Below, piece by piece: positions 8,462 through 16,922 of a stretch of DNA of 28,955 nt. A program made the position numbers and the translations under genes. The notes under the pieces are model-generated. The model made no database searches, was not told the DNA's origin, and was given only the letters and a program-made list of their open reading frames with translations. The DNA is from DASPLX01 sp035627375 (GTDB lineage Bacteria; Pseudomonadota; Gammaproteobacteria; Burkholderiales; Burkholderiaceae_D). How positions within the stretch are numbered: the stretch's first letter is position 1; the number at the start of each line of letters is the position of its first letter. The stretch covers positions 1 to 28,955 of the forward strand of contig DASPLX010000077.1 of the NCBI GenBank assembly GCA_035627375.1. Direction: 5' to 3'.

Positions 8462-9667
8462 ATGCCACGTTCACTTGCGAATGTCTTCCTCATCGGCCTT
8501 GCCTGTCTCTTGTCGACCGCCTGCGGCGGCGGCGCGGAAAGCGGCGCGCCGGTCGCGCAATCCCATGCGCCGGCCAGCCTGCTGGCTGAGCGCGTAGCGG
8601 TCGTCGCTCCGGCCGCCGTTGCCGGCGGCGCGCAAGCCTCCGCCGGCCCCTCGTCGTCGCGCGCCGATCCGACGCAGGCGCGTTTCAACGGACCGCAAGG
8701 CCTGGCGTCCGGTCCCGACGGCGCCTTGTTCGTCGCCGACACGCGCAACTACACGATCCGCAAGATCACGAAGCATGGCAACGTCACGACGATCGCCGGC
8801 CTGGCCGGCGTGCCCGGCAGCGCCGACGGCAGTGGGAGCAACGCGCGGTTCACCGAGCCGAGAGCGATCGCCGTCGACGCCGCCGGCACGGCCTATGTCG
8901 CCGACGGCAGCGCGATTCGCAAGATCTCCGCCGACGGCATGGTGACGACGATCGCCGGCATCCAGGGCGCCTTTGGCGAGGCGGACGGCATCGGCGCCGC
9001 CGCGCGCTTCCGCGCTCCGACCGGGATCGCCGTCGATTCGAAGGGCAACGTGTTCGTGGTCGATCCCTTCGACTTCCAACGCCGGCTGCGCAAGATCGCC
9101 CCCGACGGCGCGGTCAGCACCTTCGCCGGCGGCTTCGAAGGCGCGACCCGGATACCGCAGGATGGCGCGGGCGCGATGGCTGCCTTCATCGGACCGACCG
9201 GTCTGGCGATCGACCGGCACGATCACCTGTACGTCACCGATATCGGCCTGGGCGGCATCACCGTCGGCAACCTGTTCGACGGCACGGCGTTCGTGCGCCG
9301 GGTCACGCCGGGCGCAGTCGTGAAGACGATCGCCGGCAACGTCGGCTTCACGTCGCTGCCGGCCGGCGGCCCCTTGGCCTTGCTGTCGCGCTCGCACGGC
9401 GTCGTCGTCAAGAGTTGCGGAACGATCTACGCCACCGATCATTTCGACGCCGGCAATCGCGTCATGTCGGTGGCGTCGAACGGAACCGTATCCGCGTTGC
9501 CGCTGGACCAAAGCAAATTCGGCGCGCTCAGCCATCTCGCGAACGGACGGGACGATATCCTGTATGCCAGCGACCGGGGCGGCCACACGATATTGAAGAT
9601 CCAAGGCGGAACGGTCAGCGTTCTTGCCGGAGCGACCGGAGTGCCCGGCAGCGTGGACGTGCCCTAA
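8462..9667 (+). CDS. NHL-repeat (beta-propeller) lipoprotein
   Basis: This 401-residue exported protein begins with a lipoprotein signal: hydrophobic run, then LSTAC with Cys21 followed by GGG. The mature part, after a low-complexity Ala-rich linker (to about residue 70), is built of NHL-type repeats: ARFNGPQGLASGPDGALFVA, ARFTEPRAIAVDAAGTAYVA, ARFRAPTGIAVDSKGNVFVV, AFIGPTGLAIDRHDHLYVT and weaker later blades, each followed by IRKI and VTTIAG-type strands. These fold as a beta-propeller used for protein or ligand binding. No catalytic motif is seen. The start has GAGG about eight bases upstream. It lies 113 bases after the HyuAB gene on the same strand and could be read through from it, but any functional link is speculative. 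Confidence 0.85.
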   Translation: MPRSLANVFLIGLACLLSTACGGGAESGAPVAQSHAPASLLAERVAVVAPAAVAGGAQASAGPSSSRADPTQARFNGPQGLASGPDGALFVADTRNYTIRKITKHGNVTTIAGLAGVPGSADGSGSNARFTEPRAIAVDAAGTAYVADGSAIRKISADGMVTTIAGIQGAFGEADGIGAAARFRAPTGIAVDSKGNVFVVDPFDFQRRLRKIAPDGAVSTFAGGFEGATRIPQDGAGAMAAFIGPTGLAIDRHDHLYVTDIGLGGITVGNLFDGTAFVRRVTPGAVVKTIAGNVGFTSLPAGGPLALLSRSHGVVVKSCGTIYATDHFDAGNRVMSVASNGTVSALPLDQSKFGALSHLANGRDDILYASDRGGHTILKIQGGTVSVLAGATGVPGSVDVP

Positions 9668-9700
9668 ACACCGCGGCGCTTTTTCTCTTCGACGCCGCCG

Positions 9701-10108
9701 TCAAGGGATGACCAGCAATACCTTTACCGTATCGTCGACGGCGCTCTTGTCGATGTAAGCGATCGCCTTTGGATCTTCGGCGACCGCTTTCTTGACTTCG
9801 GCGTTGGAGCGGAATTCCTTCGGCGGCATACCCTTGCCGGAAAACGCGATCCGGGACCAGATCGCGCTTACCTGCACGAGCGTCTTGTTGGCGGCTTTCT
9901 TGTAGAACTCGGTACGGATCGCGGTGTCGGGCGTTTGGTCGATCGGCGTGAACGCATTTGACTGCCCCAGAAAAAACTGCGCCGCTTGTTCGGTAAACAT
10001 GCGCGTGGCCGGATTGTTGACATTCGTGATCACGGCGATTTCTGCGCGAGCGGAACCGGCCGCCAGGAGGCCGGCGAGTGCGGCCAGGGCGATGATCGGT
10101 TGACTCAT
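9701..10108 (-). CDS. Small periplasmic PstS-like (phosphate-binding-like) protein
   Basis: The 135-residue protein has a signal peptide (MSQPIIALAALAGLLAAGSA, cleavage after ARA) and one compact domain related to the phosphate-binding (PBP-like) fold. Landmarks include ITNVNNPATRMFTEQAAQFFLGQ, VSAIWSRIAFSGKGMPPKEF and VAEDPKAIAYIDKSAVDDTV. PstS proper is over twice as long, so this is a stand-alone half-size relative, a type often annotated as phosphate ABC transporter substrate-binding protein although no Pst permease genes are nearby. The ATG at 10108 has GAGGAG seven bases upstream. It follows the porin-like gene by 18 bases on the same strand, so the two are co-transcribed. A role in phosphate binding is family-based and untested. 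Confidence 0.8.
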   Translation of the reverse strand: MSQPIIALAALAGLLAAGSARAEIAVITNVNNPATRMFTEQAAQFFLGQSNAFTPIDQTPDTAIRTEFYKKAANKTLVQVSAIWSRIAFSGKGMPPKEFRSNAEVKKAVAEDPKAIAYIDKSAVDDTVKVLLVIP

Positions 10109-10126
10109 GTTGCTCTCCTCAAATCA

Positions 10127-11287
10127 TCAGAACTTGCGGTCGTAGCTCACGCGGAACAGCGTGACGTTGCCGCCGAAATTGTTCGTGATGTCGATATGGC
10201 GATCGAACTGCGCCTTCAATGCGCTGCTCAGATCGATGTCGTAGCGAAGCGTAACCGACGTGCGCCGGAACGATTGGGGTGCGTATTGGCTTCTATCGTC
10301 GGTGCGTTCGATGTAGCGCGCGTAGTTGAAGAAAGGCGTCCACTTGCCGAGACGTATGCCGGCGCCGAGCGTCAATGCCGGAGCGGATACCTTGTAGCGC
10401 TCGGCAATGAATTTGCGCGTCAGTTGCGTAAGCTCGGAAAGAACGAACCAGTCGTCGAAGTCGGCATTCGCAGCGATGCCGTACGCGTTCAGGTCCGCGC
10501 TGGTGTCGAGATCGATGCCGGGGTTTTGCGTTCTCACGCGGGCTTGCATGTAGACCAGGCGTGTCGTGAAAGGGCCGTTCGATAGTTCGAAATCGGCGCC
10601 GGCGAGTCGGCTCCATGTGACTTTGGTCGTGCCCGGGTAGTACAGTTGCTGATAGAGCGAATCCTTGACCGTCTCCTTGCCTGCGAACGCGCTCGCGGTA
10701 TAGTTCGCATTGCCCATGTCGCCGCGGTGACGCACGCTGCCGCCGTTGTAATTGGTCGCCTCCCAACCGTAGAGTTCGGGCGGCGCGTTCACCCACGGAT
10801 ACGCAAGGCCGATGTCCTGGAAATCCGAGTAGTAGTACAGCGGAATGCGCTTGCGGCCGACTTGCGCCTCCCAGTTATCGTTGAAGCTGTACCCGGCATA
10901 TCCCCATTGCAAGTTCGGCTTCGCATCGCTGCCGCGGCTGACTATCTGCGCGCCAAAGTTGAGGTTTGGACTTGGCGCGTAATTGACTTGCACGCCGACG
11001 CGCGACTCAGGCTTGAGCGAAAAGCTCTTGCTATACACGCCTGCATTGCCCCAATCGGCCGTGTAGCAGGGACAGGCCGTTCCATCTATCACGGCGGGAC
11101 CTTCATAGCTGTCTTGCAGGCGGCCGCCGATGATTTTTCCGCCGGTAACGGTCATGAAGCCGCTGAACTTGAGATTGGCATTCGCGGCGGCGGTTTGCGC
11201 AAAGCCGGGCGCCGAAAATGCGATGCACATGCCGGCCAGCGCGCATCCGGTGAAAAGCCAAGTGGAGTTGGGTCTGGCATCGGTCAT
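10127..11287 (-). CDS. Outer-membrane porin-like beta-barrel protein
   Basis: The 386-residue protein has a signal peptide (cleavage near GFAQ-TA) and then a chain rich in alternating aromatic/polar strands, ending in ...FRVSYDRKF with the C-terminal Phe needed for BAM-dependent barrel insertion. Strand-like stretches such as LGAGIRLGKWTPFFNYAR and TSVTLRYDIDLSSALKAQFD are typical of Gram-negative porins. A CPCY motif in the N-terminal part could form a disulfide. The ATG at 11287 has AGGGA seven bases upstream. It is followed after 18 bases by the small PstS-like gene. This porin/PBP-like pairing is common in Proteobacteria genomes by recollection, and suggests an outer-membrane channel with a periplasmic partner; the solute is unknown. 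Confidence 0.82.
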   Translation of the reverse strand: MTDARPNSTWLFTGCALAGMCIAFSAPGFAQTAAANANLKFSGFMTVTGGKIIGGRLQDSYEGPAVIDGTACPCYTADWGNAGVYSKSFSLKPESRVGVQVNYAPSPNLNFGAQIVSRGSDAKPNLQWGYAGYSFNDNWEAQVGRKRIPLYYYSDFQDIGLAYPWVNAPPELYGWEATNYNGGSVRHRGDMGNANYTASAFAGKETVKDSLYQQLYYPGTTKVTWSRLAGADFELSNGPFTTRLVYMQARVRTQNPGIDLDTSADLNAYGIAANADFDDWFVLSELTQLTRKFIAERYKVSAPALTLGAGIRLGKWTPFFNYARYIERTDDRSQYAPQSFRRTSVTLRYDIDLSSALKAQFDRHIDITNNFGGNVTLFRVSYDRKF

Positions 11288-11701
11288 GATCGTTCCCTAG
11301 TGGCTGATGGCAAAGAAAACATTCGCTGGTATTTCGAATGCAATGGAGTGCGATCCGTTTGCGCCGTCCGCGCTGTCCGCTGCCGGCACGGATCGGGCTG
11401 GAGAAGGTCGTCGGAACCCGTGATCGATTCTAGCCAGCTTTCGATAGCAGGACAGGTGCTTTGAGACGATACGTGGCCGCTCAGCAACAGGAGTGATACT
11501 CTGGATAGAAAAATAGCTACGGATAGAGTCCCCTGCGGAGGAGACGAGCCAACGGCTGAAATGCCGTCTCTCGCATGACGGCCGCAAGCGAATTGGCGTT
11601 CACGCGCGAGCCGCGATTGATCGGCCGGCAAGTCCGTCACGGTATAATCGCGGTTTCCGATTTAACCGCAGCGCCGCTGCATCTTCCATCTCCATCCCGC
11701 C
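11288..11701. other. Divergent intergenic region between porin gene and purL
   Basis: In this 414-base gap I see no convincing protein gene; overlapping frames on the minus strand (for example 11284-11640) have no recognisable domain and no ribosome site. It contains a hairpin candidate with arms GAGACG at 11541-11546 and CGTCTC at 11565-11570, which competes with the nested ACGGC/GCCGT pair, and the purL promoter elements listed separately. It could hold a small RNA or leader, but nothing proves this. Confidence 0.4.
11643..11669 (+). promoter_or_regulatory. purL -10 element and initial-transcript hairpin
   Basis: A perfect TATAAT lies at 11643-11648, 53 bases upstream of the purL start. 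A TTGATC at 11617-11622 is a possible -35 but the spacer is 20 bases, longer than usual. Immediately downstream, GCGGTT (11650-11655) and AACCGC (11664-11669) form a 6-bp inverted repeat that would be at the 5' end of the transcript or act as an operator. Confidence 0.45.
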
Positions 11702-14700
11702 ATGCTGATCCTGCCAGGCTCCAACGCTCTGTCCGCCTTCCGTACACAACGCTTATTGACGCAATTGCAACAAATCGATGAGGCGATCGCCGGCGTCACC
11801 GGCCGTTTCCTGCACTTCATCGAAGCCGCCGATGCGCCGGGCGAAGACGACGTCAAGCGCTTGCAGGCGCTGCTGACCTACGGCGAGCCTTTCGTTGGCG
11901 GCGCGGACGGCGAGGAATTCGTCGTGATCCCGCGCTTCGGCACGATCTCCCCGTGGGCCAGCAAGGCGACCGACATCGTCCACAACTGCGGCATGGCGCA
12001 TATCAAGCGTCTGGAGCGCGGCGTGTCGTATCGCATCCGGATGAAATCCGGTCTGCTCGGCGGCGCCAAGAAGATCGCCGACGGCAAGCTCCAGGAAATC
12101 GCGGCACTGCTGCACGACCGCATGACGGAGACCGTGCTGCGCGACGCGAACGACGCCGCCGCGCTGTTCCGCGAGCTGGAAGCCAAACCCCTCGACACGG
12201 TCGATGTCATCGGCGGCGGCAAGGATGCGCTGGTGCGCGCCAACGGCGAACTCGGCCTGGCGCTGTCGGACGACGAGATCGATTACCTCGTCGATGCCTT
12301 CGTCAAGGCCGGCCGCAACCCGACCGATGTCGAACTGATGATGTTCGCGCAAGCCAACAGCGAGCATTGCCGCCACAAGATCTTCAATGCCGACTGGATC
12401 ATCGACGGCGTCAAGCAGGACAAGTCGCTGTTCCAGATGATCAAGAACACGCATCAACTGCAACCGAAGGGCACCATCGTCGCCTACAGCGACAACTCCT
12501 CGATCATCGAAGGCGCGACCGTCAAGCGTTTCTATCCGCGCGGCGGCAAGGAGGGTGGCAACGCCTACGAAGCGTCGGAAGAACTGACGCACATCCTCAT
12601 GAAGGTCGAGACGCATAACCATCCGACCGCGATCTCGCCCTTCCCGGGCGCCTCGACCGGCGCCGGCGGCGAGATCCGCGACGAGGGCGCGACCGGCCGC
12701 GGCGCGAAGCCGAAAGCGGGGCTGACCGGCTTCACCGTCTCCAACCTGATGCTCACGCACGCGGTGCAGCCGTGGGAGAATGCGCGCGACGTCGCCGAGC
12801 CGGCCTCCCAACGCGCACCGCATGCCCAGGCCGGCATCTATGGCAAGCCGGACCGCATCGCCTCGCCCTTGCAGATCATGATCGACGGTCCGATCGGCGG
12901 CGCGGCATTCAACAATGAATTCGGACGCCCGAACCTGGGCGGTTATTTCCGCACTTACGAACAGAACGTGGCCGGCCGCGTGTTCGGCTATCACAAGCCG
13001 ATCATGATCGCCGGCGGCATGGGCAATATCTCGGCCAAGCATACGAAGAAGCACGACCTGCCGGTCGGCAGCCTCCTGATCCAGCTCGGCGGACCGGGCA
13101 TGCGGATCGGCATGGGCGGCGGCGCCGCGTCCTCGATGGCGACCGGGACCAATACCGCCGACCTCGATTTCGATTCGGTCCAGCGCGGTAATCCGGAAAT
13201 GGAACGGCGCGCGCAGGAAGTCATCAACTCCTGCTGGCAACTCGGCGACGGCAATCCGATTCTCTCGATCCACGACGTCGGCGCGGGCGGCTTGTCGAAT
13301 GCGTTCCCGGAGCTGACCAACGACGCCAAGCGCGGCGCGGTGTTCGATCTGCGCAAGGTGCCGCTCGAGGAATCCGGCATGGCGCCGAAGGAAATCTGGA
13401 GCAACGAATCGCAGGAACGTTACGTCCTCGCGATCGCGCCGGAAAGCCTGCCGCTGTTCCAGTCCTTCTGCGAGCGCGAGCGTTGTCCGTTCGCGGTGGT
13501 CGGCACGGCGACCGAAGAGCGTCAGCTCAAGGTCATCGATCCGGAACACGGCAACAATCCGGTCGACATGCCCATGGACGTCCTGCTCGGCAAGCCGCCG
13601 AAGATGCAACGCGACGTGACACGCGTGAAGAACGCATTCCCGCCGCTCGACCTGACCGGGATGGATCTGGCCGAAGTCGGCCAGCGCGTCTTGCGCCTGC
13701 CGACCGTGGCCGACAAATCCTTCCTCATCACCATCGGCGACCGCACCGTCGGCGCCACTTCGGTGCGCGACCAGATGGTCGGCCCGTGGCAAGTCCCGGT
13801 GGCCGATTGCGCCGTCACGGCGATGAGCTTCGAGGGCTATTTCGGCGAAGCGATGGCGATGGGAGAGCGCACGCCGCTGGCCGTGATCGACGCGCCGGCC
13901 TCGGGCCGCATGGCGGTCGGCGAGGCGATCACCAATATCGCGGCCGCGCCGATCGCGGACATCTCCGACATCAAGCTGTCCGCCAACTGGATGGCCGCTT
14001 GCGGCCAACCGGGCCAGGATGCCGCGCTGTTCGACACCGTGAAGGCAGTGGGCATGGAATTGTGCCCGGCGCTCGGCATCAGCATCCCGGTCGGCAAGGA
14101 TTCCCTGTCGATGCGCACGACCTGGAAGGATAACGGGGGCGACAAGTCGGTCACGGCGCCCGTGTCGCTGATCGTCTCGGCATTCGCGCCGGTGCCCGAC
14201 GTGCGCCGCTGCCTGACGCCGCAGCTGCGCACCGATCTCGGCGAGACCGCGCTGATCGCGATCGACCTCGGCCGCGGCAAGAACCGCATGGGCGCCTCGG
14301 CGCTGGCGCAAGTGATGCAGCAGCTCGGCAACGAGACCCCGGATGTGGAGAGCGCCGACGACCTCAAGGCGTTCTTCGCCGCGATCCAGCAATTGAACCG
14401 GGACGGCAAGCTGCTCGCCTATCACGACCGCTCCGACGGCGGCCTGTACGCGACGCTGTGCGAAATGGCCTTCGCCGGCCGCACCGGCGTGACGGTCAAC
14501 GTCGATATCCTGGCGATGGAAGGCGAGCACGCCTCCGATTCGGGCGAAGCCAAGAACTGGACCACCCAGGTCGGCGAGCGCCGCAACGAAATGACCTTGC
14601 GCGCGCTCTTCAACGAAGAGCTCGGCGCCGTCATCCAGGTGCGCGCGGAACAGAAATCCGACGTGATGAATGTGCTGCGCGGCTTCAACCTGGGCGCCTG

Positions 14701-15724
14701 CAGCCACATCATCGGCAAGACCAACGAGCGCGACACGATCGAATTCACGCGCGACGCCAAGGTGATCTACAGCCAGCCGCGCGCCGAACTGCAGCGCGCC
14801 TGGAGCGAAACCAGCTGGCGCATCGCGCGCCTGCGCGACAACCCGGCCTGCGCCGATGCCGAATACGAGCGCATCCTCGATGCCGGCGATCCCGGCATGA
14901 CGCCGAAGATCACCTTCGATCCGCAGGAGGACATCGCCGCACCGTTCCTGTCGTTGAATGCGAAACCGAAGGTCGCGATCCTGCGCGAGCAGGGCGTCAA
15001 CTCGCATATCGAGACCGCCTACGTGATGCACCAGTCCGGCTTCACGGCGGTCGACGTGCACATGAGCGACCTGATCGCCGGCCGCGCCAGGCTCGACGAC
15101 TTCAAGGGCTTCATCGCCGTCGGCGGTTTCTCCTACGGCGACGTGCTCGGCGCGGGCGAAGGCTGGGCCAAGACCATCCTGTTCAATGCCAAGCTGGCGG
15201 ACCAGTTCGCGGGCTTCTTCCAGCGCGGCGACACCTTCGCGCTCGGCATCTGCAACGGCTGCCAGATGATGAGCAATCTGAAGTCCATCATCCCCGGCGC
15301 GCAAGCCTGGCCGAAGTTCACGCGCAACAAGTCGGAGCAATTCGAGGGCCGCTTCTCGATGGTGGAAGTGGCCGACTCGCCGTCGATCTTCTTCGCCGGC
15401 ATGGCCGGCACGCAGACGCCGATCGCCGTCGCCCATGGCGAGGGTTTCGCCGATTTCTCGCAGACCGGCAATATCGACGAGGCGATCGTCGCCATGCGCT
15501 ACGTCGACAACAAGGGCGCCGCGACCGAAACCTATCCCTACAACCCGAACGGCTCGCCGCGCGGCATCACCTCGGTGACGACGCCGGACGGCCGCTTCAC
15601 GGTCATGATGCCGCACGCCGAGCGCGTGTTCCGCACCGTGCTGCATTCGTGGCATCCGGACGGCTGGGGCGAGCATTCGCCGTGGATGCGGATGTTCCGC
15701 AATGCGCGCAAGTGGGTGGGATGA
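11702..15724 (+). CDS. purL: Phosphoribosylformylglycinamidine synthase (single-chain PurL)
   Basis: This 1340-residue enzyme converts formylglycinamide ribonucleotide, ATP and glutamine to FGAM in step four of purine synthesis, in the cytoplasm. It is the large, single-chain type of Gammaproteobacteria and Betaproteobacteria. After an N-terminal domain comes the linker/synthase part (MFAQANSEHCRHKIFNADW; ETHNHPTAISPFPG near residue 303, a metal/ATP site), a second synthase half (GGMGNISAKH; IPVGKDSLSM), and from about residue 1089 the glutaminase domain: KVAILREQGVNSH, nucleophile Cys1184 in ALGICNGCQMM, and His1305/Glu1307 in MPHAERVFR. All catalytic residues are present. The start follows a TATAAT promoter element and gives the normal N-terminus MLILPGSNALSAFR. 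It is monocistronic; an inverted repeat follows. Confidence 0.98.
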   Translation: MLILPGSNALSAFRTQRLLTQLQQIDEAIAGVTGRFLHFIEAADAPGEDDVKRLQALLTYGEPFVGGADGEEFVVIPRFGTISPWASKATDIVHNCGMAHIKRLERGVSYRIRMKSGLLGGAKKIADGKLQEIAALLHDRMTETVLRDANDAAALFRELEAKPLDTVDVIGGGKDALVRANGELGLALSDDEIDYLVDAFVKAGRNPTDVELMMFAQANSEHCRHKIFNADWIIDGVKQDKSLFQMIKNTHQLQPKGTIVAYSDNSSIIEGATVKRFYPRGGKEGGNAYEASEELTHILMKVETHNHPTAISPFPGASTGAGGEIRDEGATGRGAKPKAGLTGFTVSNLMLTHAVQPWENARDVAEPASQRAPHAQAGIYGKPDRIASPLQIMIDGPIGGAAFNNEFGRPNLGGYFRTYEQNVAGRVFGYHKPIMIAGGMGNISAKHTKKHDLPVGSLLIQLGGPGMRIGMGGGAASSMATGTNTADLDFDSVQRGNPEMERRAQEVINSCWQLGDGNPILSIHDVGAGGLSNAFPELTNDAKRGAVFDLRKVPLEESGMAPKEIWSNESQERYVLAIAPESLPLFQSFCERERCPFAVVGTATEERQLKVIDPEHGNNPVDMPMDVLLGKPPKMQRDVTRVKNAFPPLDLTGMDLAEVGQRVLRLPTVADKSFLITIGDRTVGATSVRDQMVGPWQVPVADCAVTAMSFEGYFGEAMAMGERTPLAVIDAPASGRMAVGEAITNIAAAPIADISDIKLSANWMAACGQPGQDAALFDTVKAVGMELCPALGISIPVGKDSLSMRTTWKDNGGDKSVTAPVSLIVSAFAPVPDVRRCLTPQLRTDLGETALIAIDLGRGKNRMGASALAQVMQQLGNETPDVESADDLKAFFAAIQQLNRDGKLLAYHDRSDGGLYATLCEMAFAGRTGVTVNVDILAMEGEHASDSGEAKNWTTQVGERRNEMTLRALFNEELGAVIQVRAEQKSDVMNVLRGFNLGACSHIIGKTNERDTIEFTRDAKVIYSQPRAELQRAWSETSWRIARLRDNPACADAEYERILDAGDPGMTPKITFDPQEDIAAPFLSLNAKPKVAILREQGVNSHIETAYVMHQSGFTAVDVHMSDLIAGRARLDDFKGFIAVGGFSYGDVLGAGEGWAKTILFNAKLADQFAGFFQRGDTFALGICNGCQMMSNLKSIIPGAQAWPKFTRNKSEQFEGRFSMVEVADSPSIFFAGMAGTQTPIAVAHGEGFADFSQTGNIDEAIVAMRYVDNKGAATETYPYNPNGSPRGITSVTTPDGRFTVMMPHAERVFRTVLHSWHPDGWGEHSPWMRMFRNARKWVG

Positions 15725-15762
15725 CGGCAGGCGCCGTTAGAGAGATTCCCTAGCGCGGATCC

Positions 15763-15791
15763 AGAGCGGATGTACGGGTTGAATCCGCTCT
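15763..15791. terminator. Hairpin between convergent purL and AP2 genes
   Basis: A perfect 9-bp inverted repeat, AGAGCGGAT (15763-15771) and ATCCGCTCT (15783-15791), with an 11-base loop lies 39 bases after the purL stop and overlaps the AP2-gene stop codon by two bases. It could serve both genes as a terminator, but neither side has a T-tract. Confidence 0.5.
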
Positions 15792-16212
15792 AGCAGCCGA
15801 GTTGCCGCAATTGTTTCGCGCGCGTCTCCAGCGCCAGCTGGCGCGCGCGCCGCTCTCCGTACTTGGCCACGGAAAACTTGCGCTCGCGCCGTTTTCCTTC
15901 CAGATCATTCCAGTACGCGCACCAATATTCCTGCCCTGTGTCCGAACGCGCATACCGTCCGACGCCGGGCGTGCCCGAGGTATTGTTGGTGCGCACGATC
16001 CTCCTCAGCCATTTCCGATGGGCCGGCTCCTTCTCCTGCCTGATCGCATCGCGATAGGCAACCGCGCCCGCCAGGGCCTTGCGTTTGCCGCCGTGGACGG
16101 AATCGGAAAAGAACTTTGCATATCGCCGTCCTTCACGCTGCACCTGCACCAGCCAGCCGTGCGTATTCTTCGCGTCGTAGTCGATGCGCCTGATATTGCG
16201 TTGCTGTTTCAT
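15790..16212 (-). CDS. Tandem AP2/ERF-type DNA-binding protein
   Basis: The 140-residue basic protein contains two AP2-like units. The C-terminal one (about 75-132) is clear: RTNNTSGTPGVGRYARSD, YWCAYWNDLEGKRRERKFSV and KYGERRARQLALETR. The N-terminal one (about 8-57) is a shorter version: IDYDAKNTHGWLVQVQREG, RYAKFF and GGKRKALAGAVAYRD. AP2 domains use a three-stranded sheet to bind DNA; in bacteria and phages they often come with HNH homing nucleases, but no H-N-H residues are present here, so this one is probably DNA-binding only. The start has a strong GGAGGA site. It is downstream of an HTH regulator on the same strand, with a 122-base gap. A regulator or remnant of a mobile nuclease are both possible. 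Confidence 0.82.
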   Translation of the reverse strand: MKQQRNIRRIDYDAKNTHGWLVQVQREGRRYAKFFSDSVHGGKRKALAGAVAYRDAIRQEKEPAHRKWLRRIVRTNNTSGTPGVGRYARSDTGQEYWCAYWNDLEGKRRERKFSVAKYGERRARQLALETRAKQLRQLGC

Positions 16213-16334
16213 GTATTTCCTCCGCGCGCCCGGCGCTGTCGAGGCCGGCTCGACGGCCGCCTTCCTCGGCGCTGGCGGGGGGCGATGTCAAGCGGCTCGC
16301 CGCGAAACCGCCGAGCGCCGAACGTCCGGCTGCA

Positions 16335-16778
16335 TCAATCGATTTCCGACTGCAACTGGCTCACGAGCTCTTCCACAAGATAGCGCCGATGGGACGAGAG
16401 CGCCATGATTTTTTCCGCCAGCGCGAGAACATCGGGCGACAGCTTGGCCGGGGATTTCGCCGTCGTTTTCGCCGCGTGCGGGGTCTTGTACGACGCATGC
16501 TGCTGGTTGGCCGCCAGCGGCTGCTTCGGCGGCGGTCCATAGTGAAGCCAATGTTCGCTGACGCTCAGCCAGGCGGCCAGCGTCGCCAGCTTGTCGTGGG
16601 TGGGAATGGAGCGCCCGGTCAGCCATTTGTGGGCGGTCTGGGTGGTGACGGCGTTTCCGTGGTGCCGCAGGTTGAAGCGCAGCGCGAGCTCGGTGGCGCC
16701 ACTCACCGGATCGGGGCTCCGGCGCAGTGCCAGCTTGAGACGTTTCGAGAACGCCGCTTTTTCTTCGTTGGTCGGCAT
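16335..16778 (-). CDS. Helix-turn-helix transcriptional regulator
   Basis: The 147-residue protein has an N-terminal XRE/cI-like DNA-binding domain (about 8-82): EKAAFSKRLKLALRR, then TTQTAHKWLTGRSIPTHDKL (the helix-turn-helix) and LAAWLSVSEHWLHYG. A lysine/alanine-rich linker (85-112) leads to a C-terminal helix that may mediate dimerisation. The start at 16778 (MPTNEEK) is the natural N-terminus of the domain, but has a poor ribosome site; ATGs at 16811 and 16883 are in frame and cannot be excluded. It is divergent from the small gene at 16923, so it could control that gene and itself through the AT-rich gap. Phage-type repressors look similar, but no phage genes are nearby. Confidence 0.78.
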   Translation of the reverse strand: MPTNEEKAAFSKRLKLALRRSPDPVSGATELALRFNLRHHGNAVTTQTAHKWLTGRSIPTHDKLATLAAWLSVSEHWLHYGPPPKQPLAANQQHASYKTPHAAKTTAKSPAKLSPDVLALAEKIMALSSHRRYLVEELVSQLQSEID

Positions 16779-16844
16779 CCGCACATTCTGCGATAGGCAA
16801 CAATGCGGCATTCCAACCAAAAGAGCTAAAATTATCTTGCTTAG

Positions 16845-16872
16845 TTTACAAATAAGCCGGATAGGATAAAAT
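16845..16872 (+). promoter_or_regulatory. Sigma-70 promoter of the small gene at 16923
   Basis: TTTACA (16845-16850, 5 of 6 matches to the -35 consensus) and TAAAAT (16867-16872, 5 of 6 matches to -10) are separated by 16 bases in a strikingly AT-rich patch. A start near 16879 would give a 5' leader of about 44 bases with the GGAGG site before 16923. Confidence 0.55.
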
Positions 16873-16922
16873 TTATTCTCCAACTTCGTGTACTGGATGC
16901 GTTCTGAGATGGAGGATCAACG

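Noticed and set aside
4719..8474. A 1251-codon open frame on the minus strand opposite the HyuAB gene.
   Set aside because: It is an antisense shadow caused by high GC codon bias: Arg/His/Ala-rich, no domain, while the plus frame shows all family motifs.
11340..11360. A possible sigma-54 promoter (CGCAC...TTGCA) upstream of the porin gene.
   Set aside because: The first GG is CG and the spacing between the two invariant doublets is one base short.
11284..11640. A 118-codon minus-strand frame in the porin-purL gap.
   Set aside because: No ribosome site, no recognisable fold, and it overlaps the porin start and a competing frame.
11753..15676. A 1307-codon open frame on the minus strand opposite purL.
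   Set aside because: Low-complexity shadow of purL codons; the plus frame is unmistakable purL.
16213..16334. GC-rich inverted segments between the AP2 and HTH genes as a possible repeat element.
   Set aside because: No arms long enough to stand out from the background of this GC-rich DNA.
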